Origin: Varibaculum cambriense
Lineage (GTDB): Bacteria; Actinomycetota; Actinomycetes; Actinomycetales; Actinomycetaceae
Length of the DNA: 64,000 nt
Direction: 5' to 3'
Assembly (NCBI RefSeq): GCF_002848005.1
Contig: NZ_PKHX01000003.1
Span: forward strand, 57,962 to 121,961
Shown one piece after another: positions 27,499 to 36,469 of the stretch (within the stretch, counting starts at the first letter, position 1; each line of letters opens with the position of its first letter). The notes beneath the pieces are model-generated. The model was not told the DNA's origin, did not search any database, and was given only the letters and a program-made list of their open reading frames with translations. The translations under genes and the position numbers were made by a program.

Positions 27499-28422
27499 TC
27501 AGTTCTTTCCACTCTCTAGAGCGCTAGTTGTCTCACGCTCGCTAGAAGATGAGTAAGAAACAGAGTTATCTGGGACTTCTGGGAAGTTTTTTCTGTCTTT
27601 TTGCGGGTTAGATTCCTGCCGGCGGGGAAAATTTTGGCGATAGCACCAAAGTGCCAACGCTAGTCCTAGGATGAACATCAGTAATGAAGTCCAAGCATTT
27701 ACTCGCAAACCGAGGAACTGATTCGCCTGATCCATCCGCAAATTCTCTACCCAAAAACGCCCCAGACTATAAGCGCACAGATAAAATCCCATCATCATGC
27801 CACCGCGCGGGCGAAAATGCCGCTCTATCCACAGCAGCGCCCCGATTGCTGCTAGGTTCCACAACATTTCGTAGAGAAACGTGGGATGGAAAGTCGCATA
27901 TTGTTCGAAGCCTAGCGGGCGATGTTGCAGATCAATTTGCAGCCCCCACGGCAAAGTAGTCGGTCTGCCAAAGAGTTCTTGGTTGAAGTAATTTCCTAAA
28001 CGCCCAAATATTTGTCCCACCAAAATTGCTGGCGCAATGGCATCGGCTACCGGAGCAATTTTCAACTGGCGATGCCGTAATACCAGGCAGGCAGTAATAG
28101 TGCCGGCAATCACCCCTCCCCAGATAGCCAGGCCGCCATGCCAAATCAGCGGAATTTCTTTGGGATCCCCCGTGGGGCCAAAATAGTCTTGCCACTTGCT
28201 CAAAACATGGTAGATCCGGGCTCCAATGATACCGATGGGAACTACCCAGATAGCCAAGTCTACGATTAGCTCCGGGTCACCTCCTCGGGCTTTATAACGC
28301 CGGGAAGCCCACAGGCAGGCCAAAAAAATACCGAGGAGAATCGCTAAAGCGTAAGCACGCAAGGGAATCGGTCCTAAATACCAGACGCCTTGCGAGGGAG
28401 AGGGAATAAAAAACGGGTTCAT
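27499..28422 (-). CDS. lgt: Prolipoprotein diacylglyceryl transferase
   Basis: 307 residues with about seven membrane helices. Lgt attaches diacylglycerol to the lipobox Cys of prelipoproteins. The signature GRLGNYFNQELFGRPTTLPWG near 140 contains the conserved Arg and Asn residues, and HPTFLYEMLWN follows near 185. The C-terminal ~45 residues form a charged Ser-rich cytoplasmic tail, variable in Actinobacteria. It would process the lipoproteins encoded elsewhere in this window (ThiY-like, P19, FMN-binding). Genes trpC and pyk flank it on the same strand, as in other actinobacteria. Confidence 0.96.
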   Translation of the reverse strand: MNPFFIPSPSQGVWYLGPIPLRAYALAILLGIFLACLWASRRYKARGGDPELIVDLAIWVVPIGIIGARIYHVLSKWQDYFGPTGDPKEIPLIWHGGLAIWGGVIAGTITACLVLRHRQLKIAPVADAIAPAILVGQIFGRLGNYFNQELFGRPTTLPWGLQIDLQHRPLGFEQYATFHPTFLYEMLWNLAAIGALLWIERHFRPRGGMMMGFYLCAYSLGRFWVENLRMDQANQFLGLRVNAWTSLLMFILGLALALWCYRQNFPRRQESNPQKDRKNFPEVPDNSVSYSSSSERETTSALESGKN

Positions 28423-28433
28423 CCCTTAACTTT

Positions 28434-29276
28434 CTAGTCGTGGTGCCTCTCGCGGCTGATCCGGGACTTGCGGGAAGTTGCCAAAGCTGGATGTGCTCCT
28501 GCCGCCACCATTTCAGCCACTAAAGATTGCGGATTATTTGACTGTACCAAAGCCGAACCGATCAATACCGCATCCGCTCCCTGTTGGGCATAGTTAAACA
28601 CATCGTGCGGACCGGCCACCCCGGATTCGGCCACCGCCACCACCTGTTCGGGAATCACATCTACGATTTGCGCAAAGGTATCCATATTGAAATCTAGGGT
28701 ACGCAGATCTTGGGCATTTACCCCGATTACCCTAGCTCCTGCTTCTAGGGCATGGAAGGCTTCGAGCCGTGAATGCACCTCTACGATCGCGGTCAACCCT
28801 AGAGAGTGAGCCCGCTCTACCAAAGAGGTAACTACCATTGGTTCTGCCGAGGTTTGCAGGATCAAAATTAGGTCAGCGCCTAGCGCTCGCGCTTCATGCA
28901 CTTGATAGGGGGTGATCACGAAATCTTTATAAAGTACCGGCACCTCCACAGCTGCCCGCACCTGCCGGAGGTCTTCGATGGAGCCACAAAAAAAGTTTTT
29001 CTCGGTAGAAACCGAAATTACGGAAGCTCCGCCTGCCTCATAAGATTTAGCCAGCGCCGCTACATCGGATACTTCTCGCAAAAAGCCTTTGCCGGGAGTG
29101 GCTCGTTTTATTTCCGCGATTACTGAGACCGCGCCCTCGCTGCGCAATGCACGGACTCCATCTCGAGGACGAGGACGCTGGGCAGCGATCCGTTTGATTT
29201 CTTCCAGGCTTACCTCAGACTCCCGCCGCGCAACTTCTTGCCGCACACCCGCCAGTAACCGTTCGAGAGCATTCAT
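28434..29276 (-). CDS. trpC: Indole-3-glycerol phosphate synthase
   Basis: 280 residues, slightly long because of a basic C-terminal tail (SRKSRISRERHHD). It closes the indole ring in tryptophan synthesis. Motifs include VIAEIKRATPGKG with the substrate-binding Lys near 54, SVSTEKNFF, VLYKDFVI with the catalytic Lys near 115, and AESGV near 217. The start has a strong GGAGGTGAT ribosome site. In related genomes trpE, trpB and trpA surround it; here it stands alone between hisI and lgt. Confidence 0.96.
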   Translation of the reverse strand: MNALERLLAGVRQEVARRESEVSLEEIKRIAAQRPRPRDGVRALRSEGAVSVIAEIKRATPGKGFLREVSDVAALAKSYEAGGASVISVSTEKNFFCGSIEDLRQVRAAVEVPVLYKDFVITPYQVHEARALGADLILILQTSAEPMVVTSLVERAHSLGLTAIVEVHSRLEAFHALEAGARVIGVNAQDLRTLDFNMDTFAQIVDVIPEQVVAVAESGVAGPHDVFNYAQQGADAVLIGSALVQSNNPQSLVAEMVAAGAHPALATSRKSRISRERHHD

Positions 29277-29328
29277 CTGAGTATCACCTCCAAGGCTATG
29301 TTATGTTTTTGTCACCTTCAGTAAAAAT

Positions 29329-29706
29329 CTAGTTATTATCTGGGCGCTGCCCCACGCGAGCAGCCAGTTCACCTCCAGCTTCAAAGCAGCTACGCTTGCC
29401 AGTGTGGCAGGCTGCACCCACCTGATCTACCCGAACCAACAGGGCATCCCCGTCACAATCAATCTGGACTTGCTTAACATATTGTGCGTGCCCGGAAGTA
29501 TCACCTTTGCGCCAATACTCGCGGCGGGAACGCGACCAGAAAGTGACCCGACCAGTACTTAGCGTGCGCCGCAAGGCCTCGTCATCCATATATCCGACCA
29601 TTAGCACTTTCCCGCTTTGCCAGTCCTGGATAACCGCACATACCAGTCCCGCCCCGTCCCGTTTCAAACGGCTAGCAACCTGCGGATCTAAAGTTTGCGC
29701 ACTCAC
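29329..29706 (-). CDS. hisI: Phosphoribosyl-AMP cyclohydrolase
   Basis: 125 residues, the single-domain HisI form without the HisE pyrophosphohydrolase. It opens the adenine ring of phosphoribosyl-AMP in histidine synthesis. The zinc and magnesium site residues are seen in [44 protein letters not shown] (Asp triad and Cys residues near 85-105). Its start overlaps the hisF stop by 4 bp. Confidence 0.96.
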   Translation of the reverse strand: MSAQTLDPQVASRLKRDGAGLVCAVIQDWQSGKVLMVGYMDDEALRRTLSTGRVTFWSRSRREYWRKGDTSGHAQYVKQVQIDCDGDALLVRVDQVGAACHTGKRSCFEAGGELAARVGQRPDNN

Positions 29707-30473
29707 CGAATTTCGAACCCCGCTTCCTTGAGTCCGGCTTTCACCGCCGAAATCGCGACCTCCCCAAAATGGAAAACACTGGCCGCTAACACCGCATCTG
29801 CCCCGGCTCGCACTGCCTGCACAAAATGTTCAACTTTCCCCGCGCCCCCAGAGGCAATCAACGGCACGGATACCCGCGAACGCACCTGCGTTAACATTTC
29901 CAGGTCAAAGCCAGTTTTCACTCCGTCAGCATCCATCGAATTGAGCAAAATTTCTCCGGCACCGCGGGCGGTGACTTCGCTGCACCACTCCAAGGCATCA
30001 ATACCGGTAGAGCGAGTCCCCCCGTGGGTAGTAAGTTCAAATCCGCTGGGAGTTTCCACCCCGGCAGGGCAGCGACGGGCATCAACCGAAATCACCAACA
30101 CTTGGTTACCGAAACGCTTAGCTATCTGATCGATTAATTCCGGATTGGCGATAGCCGCAGTATTAACCCCCACCTTGTCGGCACCCGCCCCCAGAAGTTG
30201 TTCTACGTCCGCTACCGAACGTACTCCCCCGCCTACGGTGAGCGGCACAAAGACTTGTTCGGCGCAGCGCTGCACTGTTTGTACCATGGTGGCACGCCCC
30301 TCTTTAGAAGCTGACACATCCAGGAAAGTGATTTCATCTGCACCTTCCTCACTGTAGCGTTCCGCCAATTCCACGGGATCTCCCGCATCTCGCAGGTTCT
30401 GGAAATTTACGCCCTTAACCACTCGTCCTTGGTCAACATCTAGGCAAGGGATCACCCTGATCGCTACCGCCAT
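29703..30473 (-). CDS. hisF: Imidazole glycerol phosphate synthase cyclase subunit
   Basis: 256 residues, full-length TIM barrel. N-terminal [18 protein letters not shown] contains the catalytic Asp11; a second catalytic Asp lies in ISVDARR near 130. It forms a complex with HisH to make imidazole glycerol phosphate and AICAR. hisH and hisA are not in the window. It starts the hisF-hisI pair, with a TACACT candidate -10 box about 45 bp upstream. Confidence 0.97.
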   Translation of the reverse strand: MAVAIRVIPCLDVDQGRVVKGVNFQNLRDAGDPVELAERYSEEGADEITFLDVSASKEGRATMVQTVQRCAEQVFVPLTVGGGVRSVADVEQLLGAGADKVGVNTAAIANPELIDQIAKRFGNQVLVISVDARRCPAGVETPSGFELTTHGGTRSTGIDALEWCSEVTARGAGEILLNSMDADGVKTGFDLEMLTQVRSRVSVPLIASGGAGKVEHFVQAVRAGADAVLAASVFHFGEVAISAVKAGLKEAGFEIR

Positions 30474-30595
30474 TTAGCCCTCCTCAATAGGTTCTCTACC
30501 CTCAGTGTAAAAAACTAATGTGAATAGGGAGCGCCAGCGCCGTTAGGTGGACTGGATCCGTTAGGACGATCACGGGCATTTAAATAACTGCTACC

Positions 30596-31639
30596 TTATT
30601 TTGCGCAGGCCAAGACATCCATAACTACTGCTAAGGCGCTATCTCCCGTGGCTTGATCAGCGGGGATAATCGCCAAGATGCGCGAGTTGGCACGCAGAGC
30701 AGTTAGCTGTTGAGACAGCGACTGGAAGGTACTTCCGCCTACGATCTTTTGCGGACCTACATTGCCCCAGGTGTAGGCACGTTTCTTACCCGAGTCCAGT
30801 TCCCAAACCCCATATTGCGCCAAAATTTTCTTACGCGGATCCAACTGTTCCCCTTTGCCAGGCACCAATACGAAAGTAGCAGCCTCTTGGGGTTGAGTAT
30901 TCGCCGCCGACTCGAAATGCGGTAATCCTTGCGGGAAAGTGAAACTGACTCCCGCCGCTTCCGGAATCTGTAACTGCGACTCATAAACCGCAGTAGGGAG
31001 AACATCGATAACGTCTACTTCCATGGAAGTTTTCCCGTCACTGGCAGTAGCGGGGCGATGCACAATCAGACGCGACCCCTCATTCCTGCCGATAACCTCG
31101 GTCAACAAGCCGCCGGGCAAAGTTGAAGCATTGGCTTTACCTACAAAGAGCTGCGGTTTTCCTCCCTGGGAAACCAGTTTTCCGGTATTGCCCTCGTAGA
31201 CACTCACCATCACTCGTACGTCTTGATTTTCCTGTATCTGCGGTCCTAGGCCACGGATAGCTACCCGCGAGTTAGGCAAGGTAAAAGGCATCCGTCCTTG
31301 AAACTGGACGACCGGTTGTTCTCCTAGTTGACCACTGACTTTCACCTGGGTAGATAACCCGCTCATTTCCTGTCCGCGGCCGGCTTGCCACAGGTAAAAC
31401 CCTAAAACTACCGCGGCGGCCACCGCGAGCACGGCTGCTAAGGCCGGCCACCACCGCAAAACACGCCAGGGGGCAAGTTTTTTCTTCGCCGGAGCTGCTG
31501 CTTTCCGCGGAGGAAAGTACCGCTTGGAATCGTTAGCTGTACCCCCGCGGTTTCCGCCGGTCTCTGTTTGCGGATCAGGATGCGTGACAGGGACAGAATT
31601 TTGCATCTCGTCGCCGTGACTTCCCGCGTTAGCGTCCAT
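30596..31639 (-). CDS. Membrane-anchored FKBP-like protein, degenerate
   Basis: 347 residues. A basic Pro-rich cytoplasmic N-terminus is followed by one membrane helix (about 68-87) and an extracytoplasmic part. The segment QPVVQFQGRMPF through IDVLPTAV (roughly 110-215) follows the FKBP peptidyl-prolyl isomerase pattern, including LPGGLLTEVIGRNEGSRLIV and MEVDVIDVL. However, the usual YTG and pocket Trp positions are replaced, so catalysis is doubtful. A second, weaker repeat may follow. In actinobacteria an FKBP gene often lies beside pafA, as here. It may act as an envelope chaperone. Identification is from pattern and synteny. Confidence 0.6.
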   Translation of the reverse strand: MDANAGSHGDEMQNSVPVTHPDPQTETGGNRGGTANDSKRYFPPRKAAAPAKKKLAPWRVLRWWPALAAVLAVAAAVVLGFYLWQAGRGQEMSGLSTQVKVSGQLGEQPVVQFQGRMPFTLPNSRVAIRGLGPQIQENQDVRVMVSVYEGNTGKLVSQGGKPQLFVGKANASTLPGGLLTEVIGRNEGSRLIVHRPATASDGKTSMEVDVIDVLPTAVYESQLQIPEAAGVSFTFPQGLPHFESAANTQPQEAATFVLVPGKGEQLDPRKKILAQYGVWELDSGKKRAYTWGNVGPQKIVGGSTFQSLSQQLTALRANSRILAIIPADQATGDSALAVVMDVLACAK

Positions 31640-31644
31640 CTAGT

Positions 31645-33027
31645 TCACGACCTCTCTTGCAACTCTGCCAGTAGTTTATCTAGGATTTCACCTTCAGAGG
31701 CAAAGGGATCCCCCAGCATCACCGTCGGCATTTTCGATTCATCGATGCGCACGTGTATCCAGTCTACCGAAACATCTCTGCGCAGCCGCTGCGCTTCCCG
31801 CAAAACCCTGCCCCGCATATTAGCTCTGGTGGTGCGGGGAGGATTGCTTTTTGCGGACTCTATTTCTTCACGAGTTAGCAACTGCCGCATTAACCCGGCA
31901 TTAACCAGCGCCGGAGCTAGGCCAGCAGCAGTAATATCGTGATAAGCCAAATCTAGGCGCGCGATTAGCGGAGAATTCAGGGGAACTTGGTGCCGCCGCG
32001 CGCTTTGTTCGAGAAGATTCTGCTTAATCACCCAATCGATCTCGGTTTGTACCGCCCGGAAGTCTTCGTCCTGGAAACACTTTAGGGTTCTCCCCCAAAG
32101 TTCCAGGGGATCAAAATCGCCAACCCTTACCCGCTCCCGAGTAGCCTCCAGCTCTCCTGCATCGTTTAAAGTGTTCATCACCCGCTGGTAGATCCGGTTT
32201 TGGATTTCTACCGCGTCTAGGTGGCCGCCCGTTTTTAGTTTTAGCGGCGCCCTGCCGGTTAGATCCGCATTGATTTCGCGGATCGCGCTCATGGGGTCAG
32301 CTATCGCCAAATCGCTCACAGTCAAAGAACAGTCAATCGCATCTAGTAACGCGATGGTCATTCCCACTTTTAAGGCGGTGGTGGCTTCACAAATATTGGA
32401 ATCCCCTACGATCACGTGCATGCGACGATACTGACTAGAGTCTGCCAGCGGTTCATCGCGAGTATTAATAATGGGACGCGCCCGGGTAGTGGCCGCCGAA
32501 ATCGGGTCATACATTTTGTCCGCACGTTGGGAAAAATGGTAGCCGCCCTCTTCGTCTACCATCCCCGCTCCCACCAGGATTTGCCGGGTTATAAAGAAGG
32601 TAATCAGCGCATCGGCCATTCCCATAAAATCCGCGGAGCGGTGCAAAAGATAGTTTTCGTGGCAGCCGCACGAGTTTCCCTGGGAGTCGCGGTTATTCTT
32701 TAGCAGGTGAATCTGTCCGTTGATACCGTCAGCAGGTAGTTGCTGATTAGTGGTGGTTACCAGATCGGAAAAAATCTCTTGCCCAGCAACGTCTTGAGCC
32801 AACAAATCCGCTAAATAGTCACATTCGGCAGTAGCGTATTCGGGATGCGCGCCTACATCCAGGTAGAGTCGTCCCCCATTGGCGAGGAACACATTAGAAG
32901 AGCGATGGCGGTTGACTACCGGCATAAAAAGGCGGCGAGCGGCTTGTTCTGCGTCCAGGGGCGGCCTGCCTTCCGGCGCGGCGCAGGTAATCCCGTACTC
33001 GGTTTCGATCCCGAAAATCCTTCGCAA
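31645..33027 (-). CDS. pafA: Pup-protein ligase PafA
   Basis: 460 residues, a carboxylate-amine ligase related to glutamine synthetase that joins the C-terminal Glu of Pup to lysines of target proteins. N-terminal RRIFGIETEYGITC holds the Glu that binds Mg2+-ATP, and HPEYATAECD near 62 carries the catalytic Asp loop. The downstream NTRDEPLADSSQYRRMHVI motif is shared with Dop. Start is TTG at 33027, six bases inside the Pup stop region (GGGGAATAG). It is encoded directly after pup. Confidence 0.96.
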   Translation of the reverse strand: MRRIFGIETEYGITCAAPEGRPPLDAEQAARRLFMPVVNRHRSSNVFLANGGRLYLDVGAHPEYATAECDYLADLLAQDVAGQEIFSDLVTTTNQQLPADGINGQIHLLKNNRDSQGNSCGCHENYLLHRSADFMGMADALITFFITRQILVGAGMVDEEGGYHFSQRADKMYDPISAATTRARPIINTRDEPLADSSQYRRMHVIVGDSNICEATTALKVGMTIALLDAIDCSLTVSDLAIADPMSAIREINADLTGRAPLKLKTGGHLDAVEIQNRIYQRVMNTLNDAGELEATRERVRVGDFDPLELWGRTLKCFQDEDFRAVQTEIDWVIKQNLLEQSARRHQVPLNSPLIARLDLAYHDITAAGLAPALVNAGLMRQLLTREEIESAKSNPPRTTRANMRGRVLREAQRLRRDVSVDWIHVRIDESKMPTVMLGDPFASEGEILDKLLAELQERS

Positions 33028-33030
33028 GGA

Positions 33031-33213
33031 CTATTCCCCACCTTTTTGTACGAAACCTTCCACAAAGGCTTGCGCATCGGTTTCCATTACCGTATCTATC
33101 TGCTCTAAGAGGGCATCAATTGCGGGCGCATTGATTTGTGCCTGCGCGGCTTCTATCCCCTCGTCAAGACCAGTATTTTTCCCGCCGGGAGCGTTTATTT
33201 GTTCCTGTACCAC
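33031..33213 (-). CDS. pup: Prokaryotic ubiquitin-like protein Pup
   Basis: 60 residues, acidic and largely disordered with a helix-forming middle (APAIDALLEQIDTVMETDAQ). It ends with FVQKGGE. The final Glu means it can be ligated by PafA without prior deamidation, unlike GGQ-type Pups. GTG start with AGGAGG eight bases upstream. It lies between dop and pafA, the conserved order. Confidence 0.96.
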   Translation of the reverse strand: MVQEQINAPGGKNTGLDEGIEAAQAQINAPAIDALLEQIDTVMETDAQAFVEGFVQKGGE

Positions 33214-33240
33214 TGTTGTTTCCTCCTAATAGGGTTAAGC

Positions 33241-34842
33241 CTAAAATTTTTCTGCCGGTTTTTCCTTTTCTCCGCTAAGGGCACGGACAAAAGCGGCTGC
33301 ATCACCATTTTCGAGGGCGCGCGCTTCGGCTGGGGAGGCGGGGCGAGCCGGATCCCCTAAGCTGAAGCGCAAAAGCTGCTCCCCTCCTAAATCTAGGAGT
33401 AGCGATTCCCAGGAGCCTTTCTTAACTTCCGGAAGGTTAGCTACCGCCATCCCCCGCACCCAGGATCTACCCCCACGAGGAGGCAGGGAAACCGCTTGCG
33501 CTACTTCTTCCACTGAAAACAGTTGCTCCACCATTCCGGAGGCACAAAGATTTTCGAATATTCCTGGTCGCAGCGCCGCCCACTGCAAATCTAGCGCCTG
33601 AATTTTGGGGTGGCTCCAATCGCAACCTAGACGCTGCCGCATTCGTGCTAAAAGTTCATATTTCCCTACCCATTCCACCCGGCGGGCGGCCAGCTGCCGG
33701 TCGGTGGCCAAAGAATCTAGCACCTGCTGCCAGTCTTTAAGCAGCTCGGCGCTAGCCTCGTCTGCCCCGCCGCGCTCTTCTAAGGCCTCGGCAATAGCGA
33801 CTCGGATGGCGTTTTGAATCTGGAGGGCGCTCAGCGGTCCCGATACCGTTTCGATACGGTGAGTAAGGGAAAGATCATGCGATACCGCCCAGGTTTCCTC
33901 TACCGGATCGGAAGTAATTCGCAACTCTTCCAGCTGTTTTACCTGGGGACAATCCGGATTTTCCAATAGCCACAGCAAAGCGGCAGTAGAGCCTAAACGC
34001 AGGTAAGTCGAGTATTGGAAACGATTCGCGTCCCCACCAATAACGTGGAGGCGCCGCCACCGGCTAGCATCCGCATGGGGTTCATCGCGGGTATTAACTA
34101 TCGGCCGGTTAAAAGTAGTTTCTAGCCCAATATCGTTTTCCACATAGTCAGCGCGTTGCGAAATCTGGAAACCTGATTTTTCGGAGCGCTGTCCGATACC
34201 GACGCGTCCAGCTCCGCAAATAATTGGCCGGGTGACTAGGAAGGGAATCAGATTTTGGGCAAGACCAAAAAATTCTAGGTCGCGCCGCAATAAATAGTTT
34301 TCATGACTGCCGTAGGCCGCGCCTTTACCATCCACATTGTTTTTGAAAAGTTCAATCTGGTTACCACTTGCTGCTGCCAGTTCCATGGCGCGGCGGGCAA
34401 CCAGATCTCCGGCCGCATCATAGAGTGCCCCTTGCTTGGGACCTAGAGTTTCCGGAGAGGAATATTCCGGGTGGGCATGATCCACGTACAGGCGGGCGCC
34501 ATTAGTCAGTACACAGGCGCTGGGTTTGGGTAACGCGGCCTCTTGGGCGCTAGGACGGGCAACCGCCTGTACTCCCGGGCCGGAAGGCGCCAGCTGCTCG
34601 GGATTATTGGTGAGCTGTGAAGGGTCTGCCTCCCGGGGATTAAGCGAAAATCCTCGCATATCTTGCAAGGGATTTTCACCCTCATAATCCCAGGTAACGG
34701 CTTCTGACGGCCGAGAGTGATCCCGGTAGGCCGCCACCACTTGGGTAGAAAGTGCAACCGGGTTGGCGTAGACGTTTCCTACTTGGATAATCCCGAACTC
34801 AGTTTCAGTTCCCAACGGTCGCTTAATGGCGCTTTCGTTCAC
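33241..34842 (-). CDS. dop: Depupylase/deamidase Dop
   Basis: 533 residues, longer than PafA by the typical Dop insertion near residues 45-75. N-terminal RPLGTETEFGIIQV is the ATP/Mg-binding strand, with YVDHAHPEYSSPE near 120. Shared NTRDEPHADASRWRRLHVIGGDANRF lies near 245. Dop removes Pup from substrates for recycling; deamidation is unnecessary for this GGE-type Pup. GTG start at 34842 with TAGGAGG just upstream. It follows the ARC ATPase gene. Confidence 0.96.
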   Translation of the reverse strand: MNESAIKRPLGTETEFGIIQVGNVYANPVALSTQVVAAYRDHSRPSEAVTWDYEGENPLQDMRGFSLNPREADPSQLTNNPEQLAPSGPGVQAVARPSAQEAALPKPSACVLTNGARLYVDHAHPEYSSPETLGPKQGALYDAAGDLVARRAMELAAASGNQIELFKNNVDGKGAAYGSHENYLLRRDLEFFGLAQNLIPFLVTRPIICGAGRVGIGQRSEKSGFQISQRADYVENDIGLETTFNRPIVNTRDEPHADASRWRRLHVIGGDANRFQYSTYLRLGSTAALLWLLENPDCPQVKQLEELRITSDPVEETWAVSHDLSLTHRIETVSGPLSALQIQNAIRVAIAEALEERGGADEASAELLKDWQQVLDSLATDRQLAARRVEWVGKYELLARMRQRLGCDWSHPKIQALDLQWAALRPGIFENLCASGMVEQLFSVEEVAQAVSLPPRGGRSWVRGMAVANLPEVKKGSWESLLLDLGGEQLLRFSLGDPARPASPAEARALENGDAAAFVRALSGEKEKPAEKF

Positions 34843-34850
34843 GGTTCCTC

Positions 34851-36392
34851 CTATTGCAGGCTACGCACATCGATAATCCGCGCGCCCCTAACTCCCAGGG
34901 TACGTGCCCATTCTCCCGGATCTGTAGACGCCCCCAGAGCTGCAGTTTCGCGAATTTCTTCCGTGGCAGCAGCTTCTACGTGGCTCCAACTCAAACCATT
35001 TATTTTCGCCGGATCTTGCAGCGAATCTTTAATCGCGGCTTTTTTCGCCCTCTCTACGATCGAGGCAATCATCGCCCCCGAAAGTAAGGCATGCGCATAG
35101 ATGATTTCCCGCTGCCCATTCTCATAGGAAACTTCATAGACCTGGGTGCGGGTAGATTCTTCAGCTAACAGCGCCACTAGTTTTTCTCGCAGCTTTTCGC
35201 GGCCTTGCCCCGGCGAAGTTCCCGCTTCCGCTTCTACCGGCACGTTTTGCCCCAGGTGGATATCAAAGATTTGCCCGGCTTCTTCCAAGTTAGGTCGCTC
35301 AATGCGTACCCGCACATCTAGGCGCCCCGGTCGCAGCACCGCCGGATCAATCATGTCTTCGCGGTTAGAGGCCCCAATCACAATCACATTCGACAGGGTT
35401 TCCACCCCGTCTATTTCAGAAAGTAGTTGGGGAACAATCATGGTTTCCACATCGGAGGAGATCCCGGATCCTCGGGTGCGAAACAGCGCTTCCATTTCGT
35501 CAAAGAAAACCACTACCGGGTGTTCGCTGCTGGCCAGTTGGCGTGCCCGCGAAAAAATTGCCCGAATCTGACGCTCGGTTTCTCCCACAAATTTCGATAG
35601 TAATTCTGGTCCTTTGATCGACAAGAAATAGGAAGATTTCCCGTGGGCGTTAGCCCCCAAAGAAGTAGCCACCGCCTTGGCTATCAGAGTTTTCCCACAT
35701 CCGGGCGGACCGTAAAGCAGAATCCCTTTCGGAGCACTCAATCCGTAGCGCCGGTAAAGTTCCGGATGAATAAAGGGGAGCTCGACTGCATCCCGAATGG
35801 TTTCTATCTGCTTTTTGAGTCCCCCGATTTGTTTATAGGAAACATTGGGAACTTGGGGAGCCAGTAGTTGTTCCACCTCTCCTCTTTGTACCTTTTGCAC
35901 CGCAATCCCACTGCGACCTTCCAGCAGCAGCGAGTCTCCTACCTCAATTTTTCCAACCAGAGGGGCAGCTAGAGAGACAATTTCACTATCGGTATTTGAA
36001 AGGCGCACTAGGGCGCGACCATGGGGCATCACTTCCCCCACCTGCACCAAAGTCCCAGTGCGGGGATAGGACAAAATATTCGAGACCACCATTTCTTCGT
36101 TTACTAAAACTTCGATCCCGACCTGTAAATGTTCAGGTTTGATATCGGGATGTACCCGCAGTACCATCGGTTTCCCATTTAAGAACAGCCGCACTTTACC
36201 GGGGCTTTGGGGGGTTTCCGCAATCACAGCCACGGTTGCCGGTGGTTTAGCTAGATCCGTTAATTGCTGATGAATCGCTACCACTTGTTCGCGAGCAGCT
36301 CCCAAGGCGGCAGAAAGACGCTTATTTTTTCCCTTTAAGGAGGTCACTTCACTTTTCAGCGCCTGCAATTGCTCTTCGCTAAGATCTGGCAT
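34851..36392 (-). CDS. arc: Proteasome-associated ATPase ARC/Mpa
   Basis: 513 residues from ATG 36392, chosen because GGAAAGGAC lies 5 bases before it; an in-frame GTG at 36440 adds 16 residues without a ribosome site. Order: N-terminal coiled coil (about 5-45) that recruits Pup, tandem OB domains, and AAA domain with Walker A GPPGCGKT near 228 and Walker B VVFFDEME. It unfolds pupylated proteins. The C-terminus ends in DVRSLQ and lacks the QYL docking motif of Mycobacterium Mpa, as in proteasome-less Corynebacterium ARC. No prcBA genes are next to it. Confidence 0.94.
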   Translation of the reverse strand: MPDLSEEQLQALKSEVTSLKGKNKRLSAALGAAREQVVAIHQQLTDLAKPPATVAVIAETPQSPGKVRLFLNGKPMVLRVHPDIKPEHLQVGIEVLVNEEMVVSNILSYPRTGTLVQVGEVMPHGRALVRLSNTDSEIVSLAAPLVGKIEVGDSLLLEGRSGIAVQKVQRGEVEQLLAPQVPNVSYKQIGGLKKQIETIRDAVELPFIHPELYRRYGLSAPKGILLYGPPGCGKTLIAKAVATSLGANAHGKSSYFLSIKGPELLSKFVGETERQIRAIFSRARQLASSEHPVVVFFDEMEALFRTRGSGISSDVETMIVPQLLSEIDGVETLSNVIVIGASNREDMIDPAVLRPGRLDVRVRIERPNLEEAGQIFDIHLGQNVPVEAEAGTSPGQGREKLREKLVALLAEESTRTQVYEVSYENGQREIIYAHALLSGAMIASIVERAKKAAIKDSLQDPAKINGLSWSHVEAAATEEIRETAALGASTDPGEWARTLGVRGARIIDVRSLQ

Positions 36393-36469
36393 CGGTGTCC
36401 TTTCCGTAAACCCTTTCAGCCTATTAGCTTTCCTCGCCACCTGCTTTAAATGTCCATGATTACCGATGT

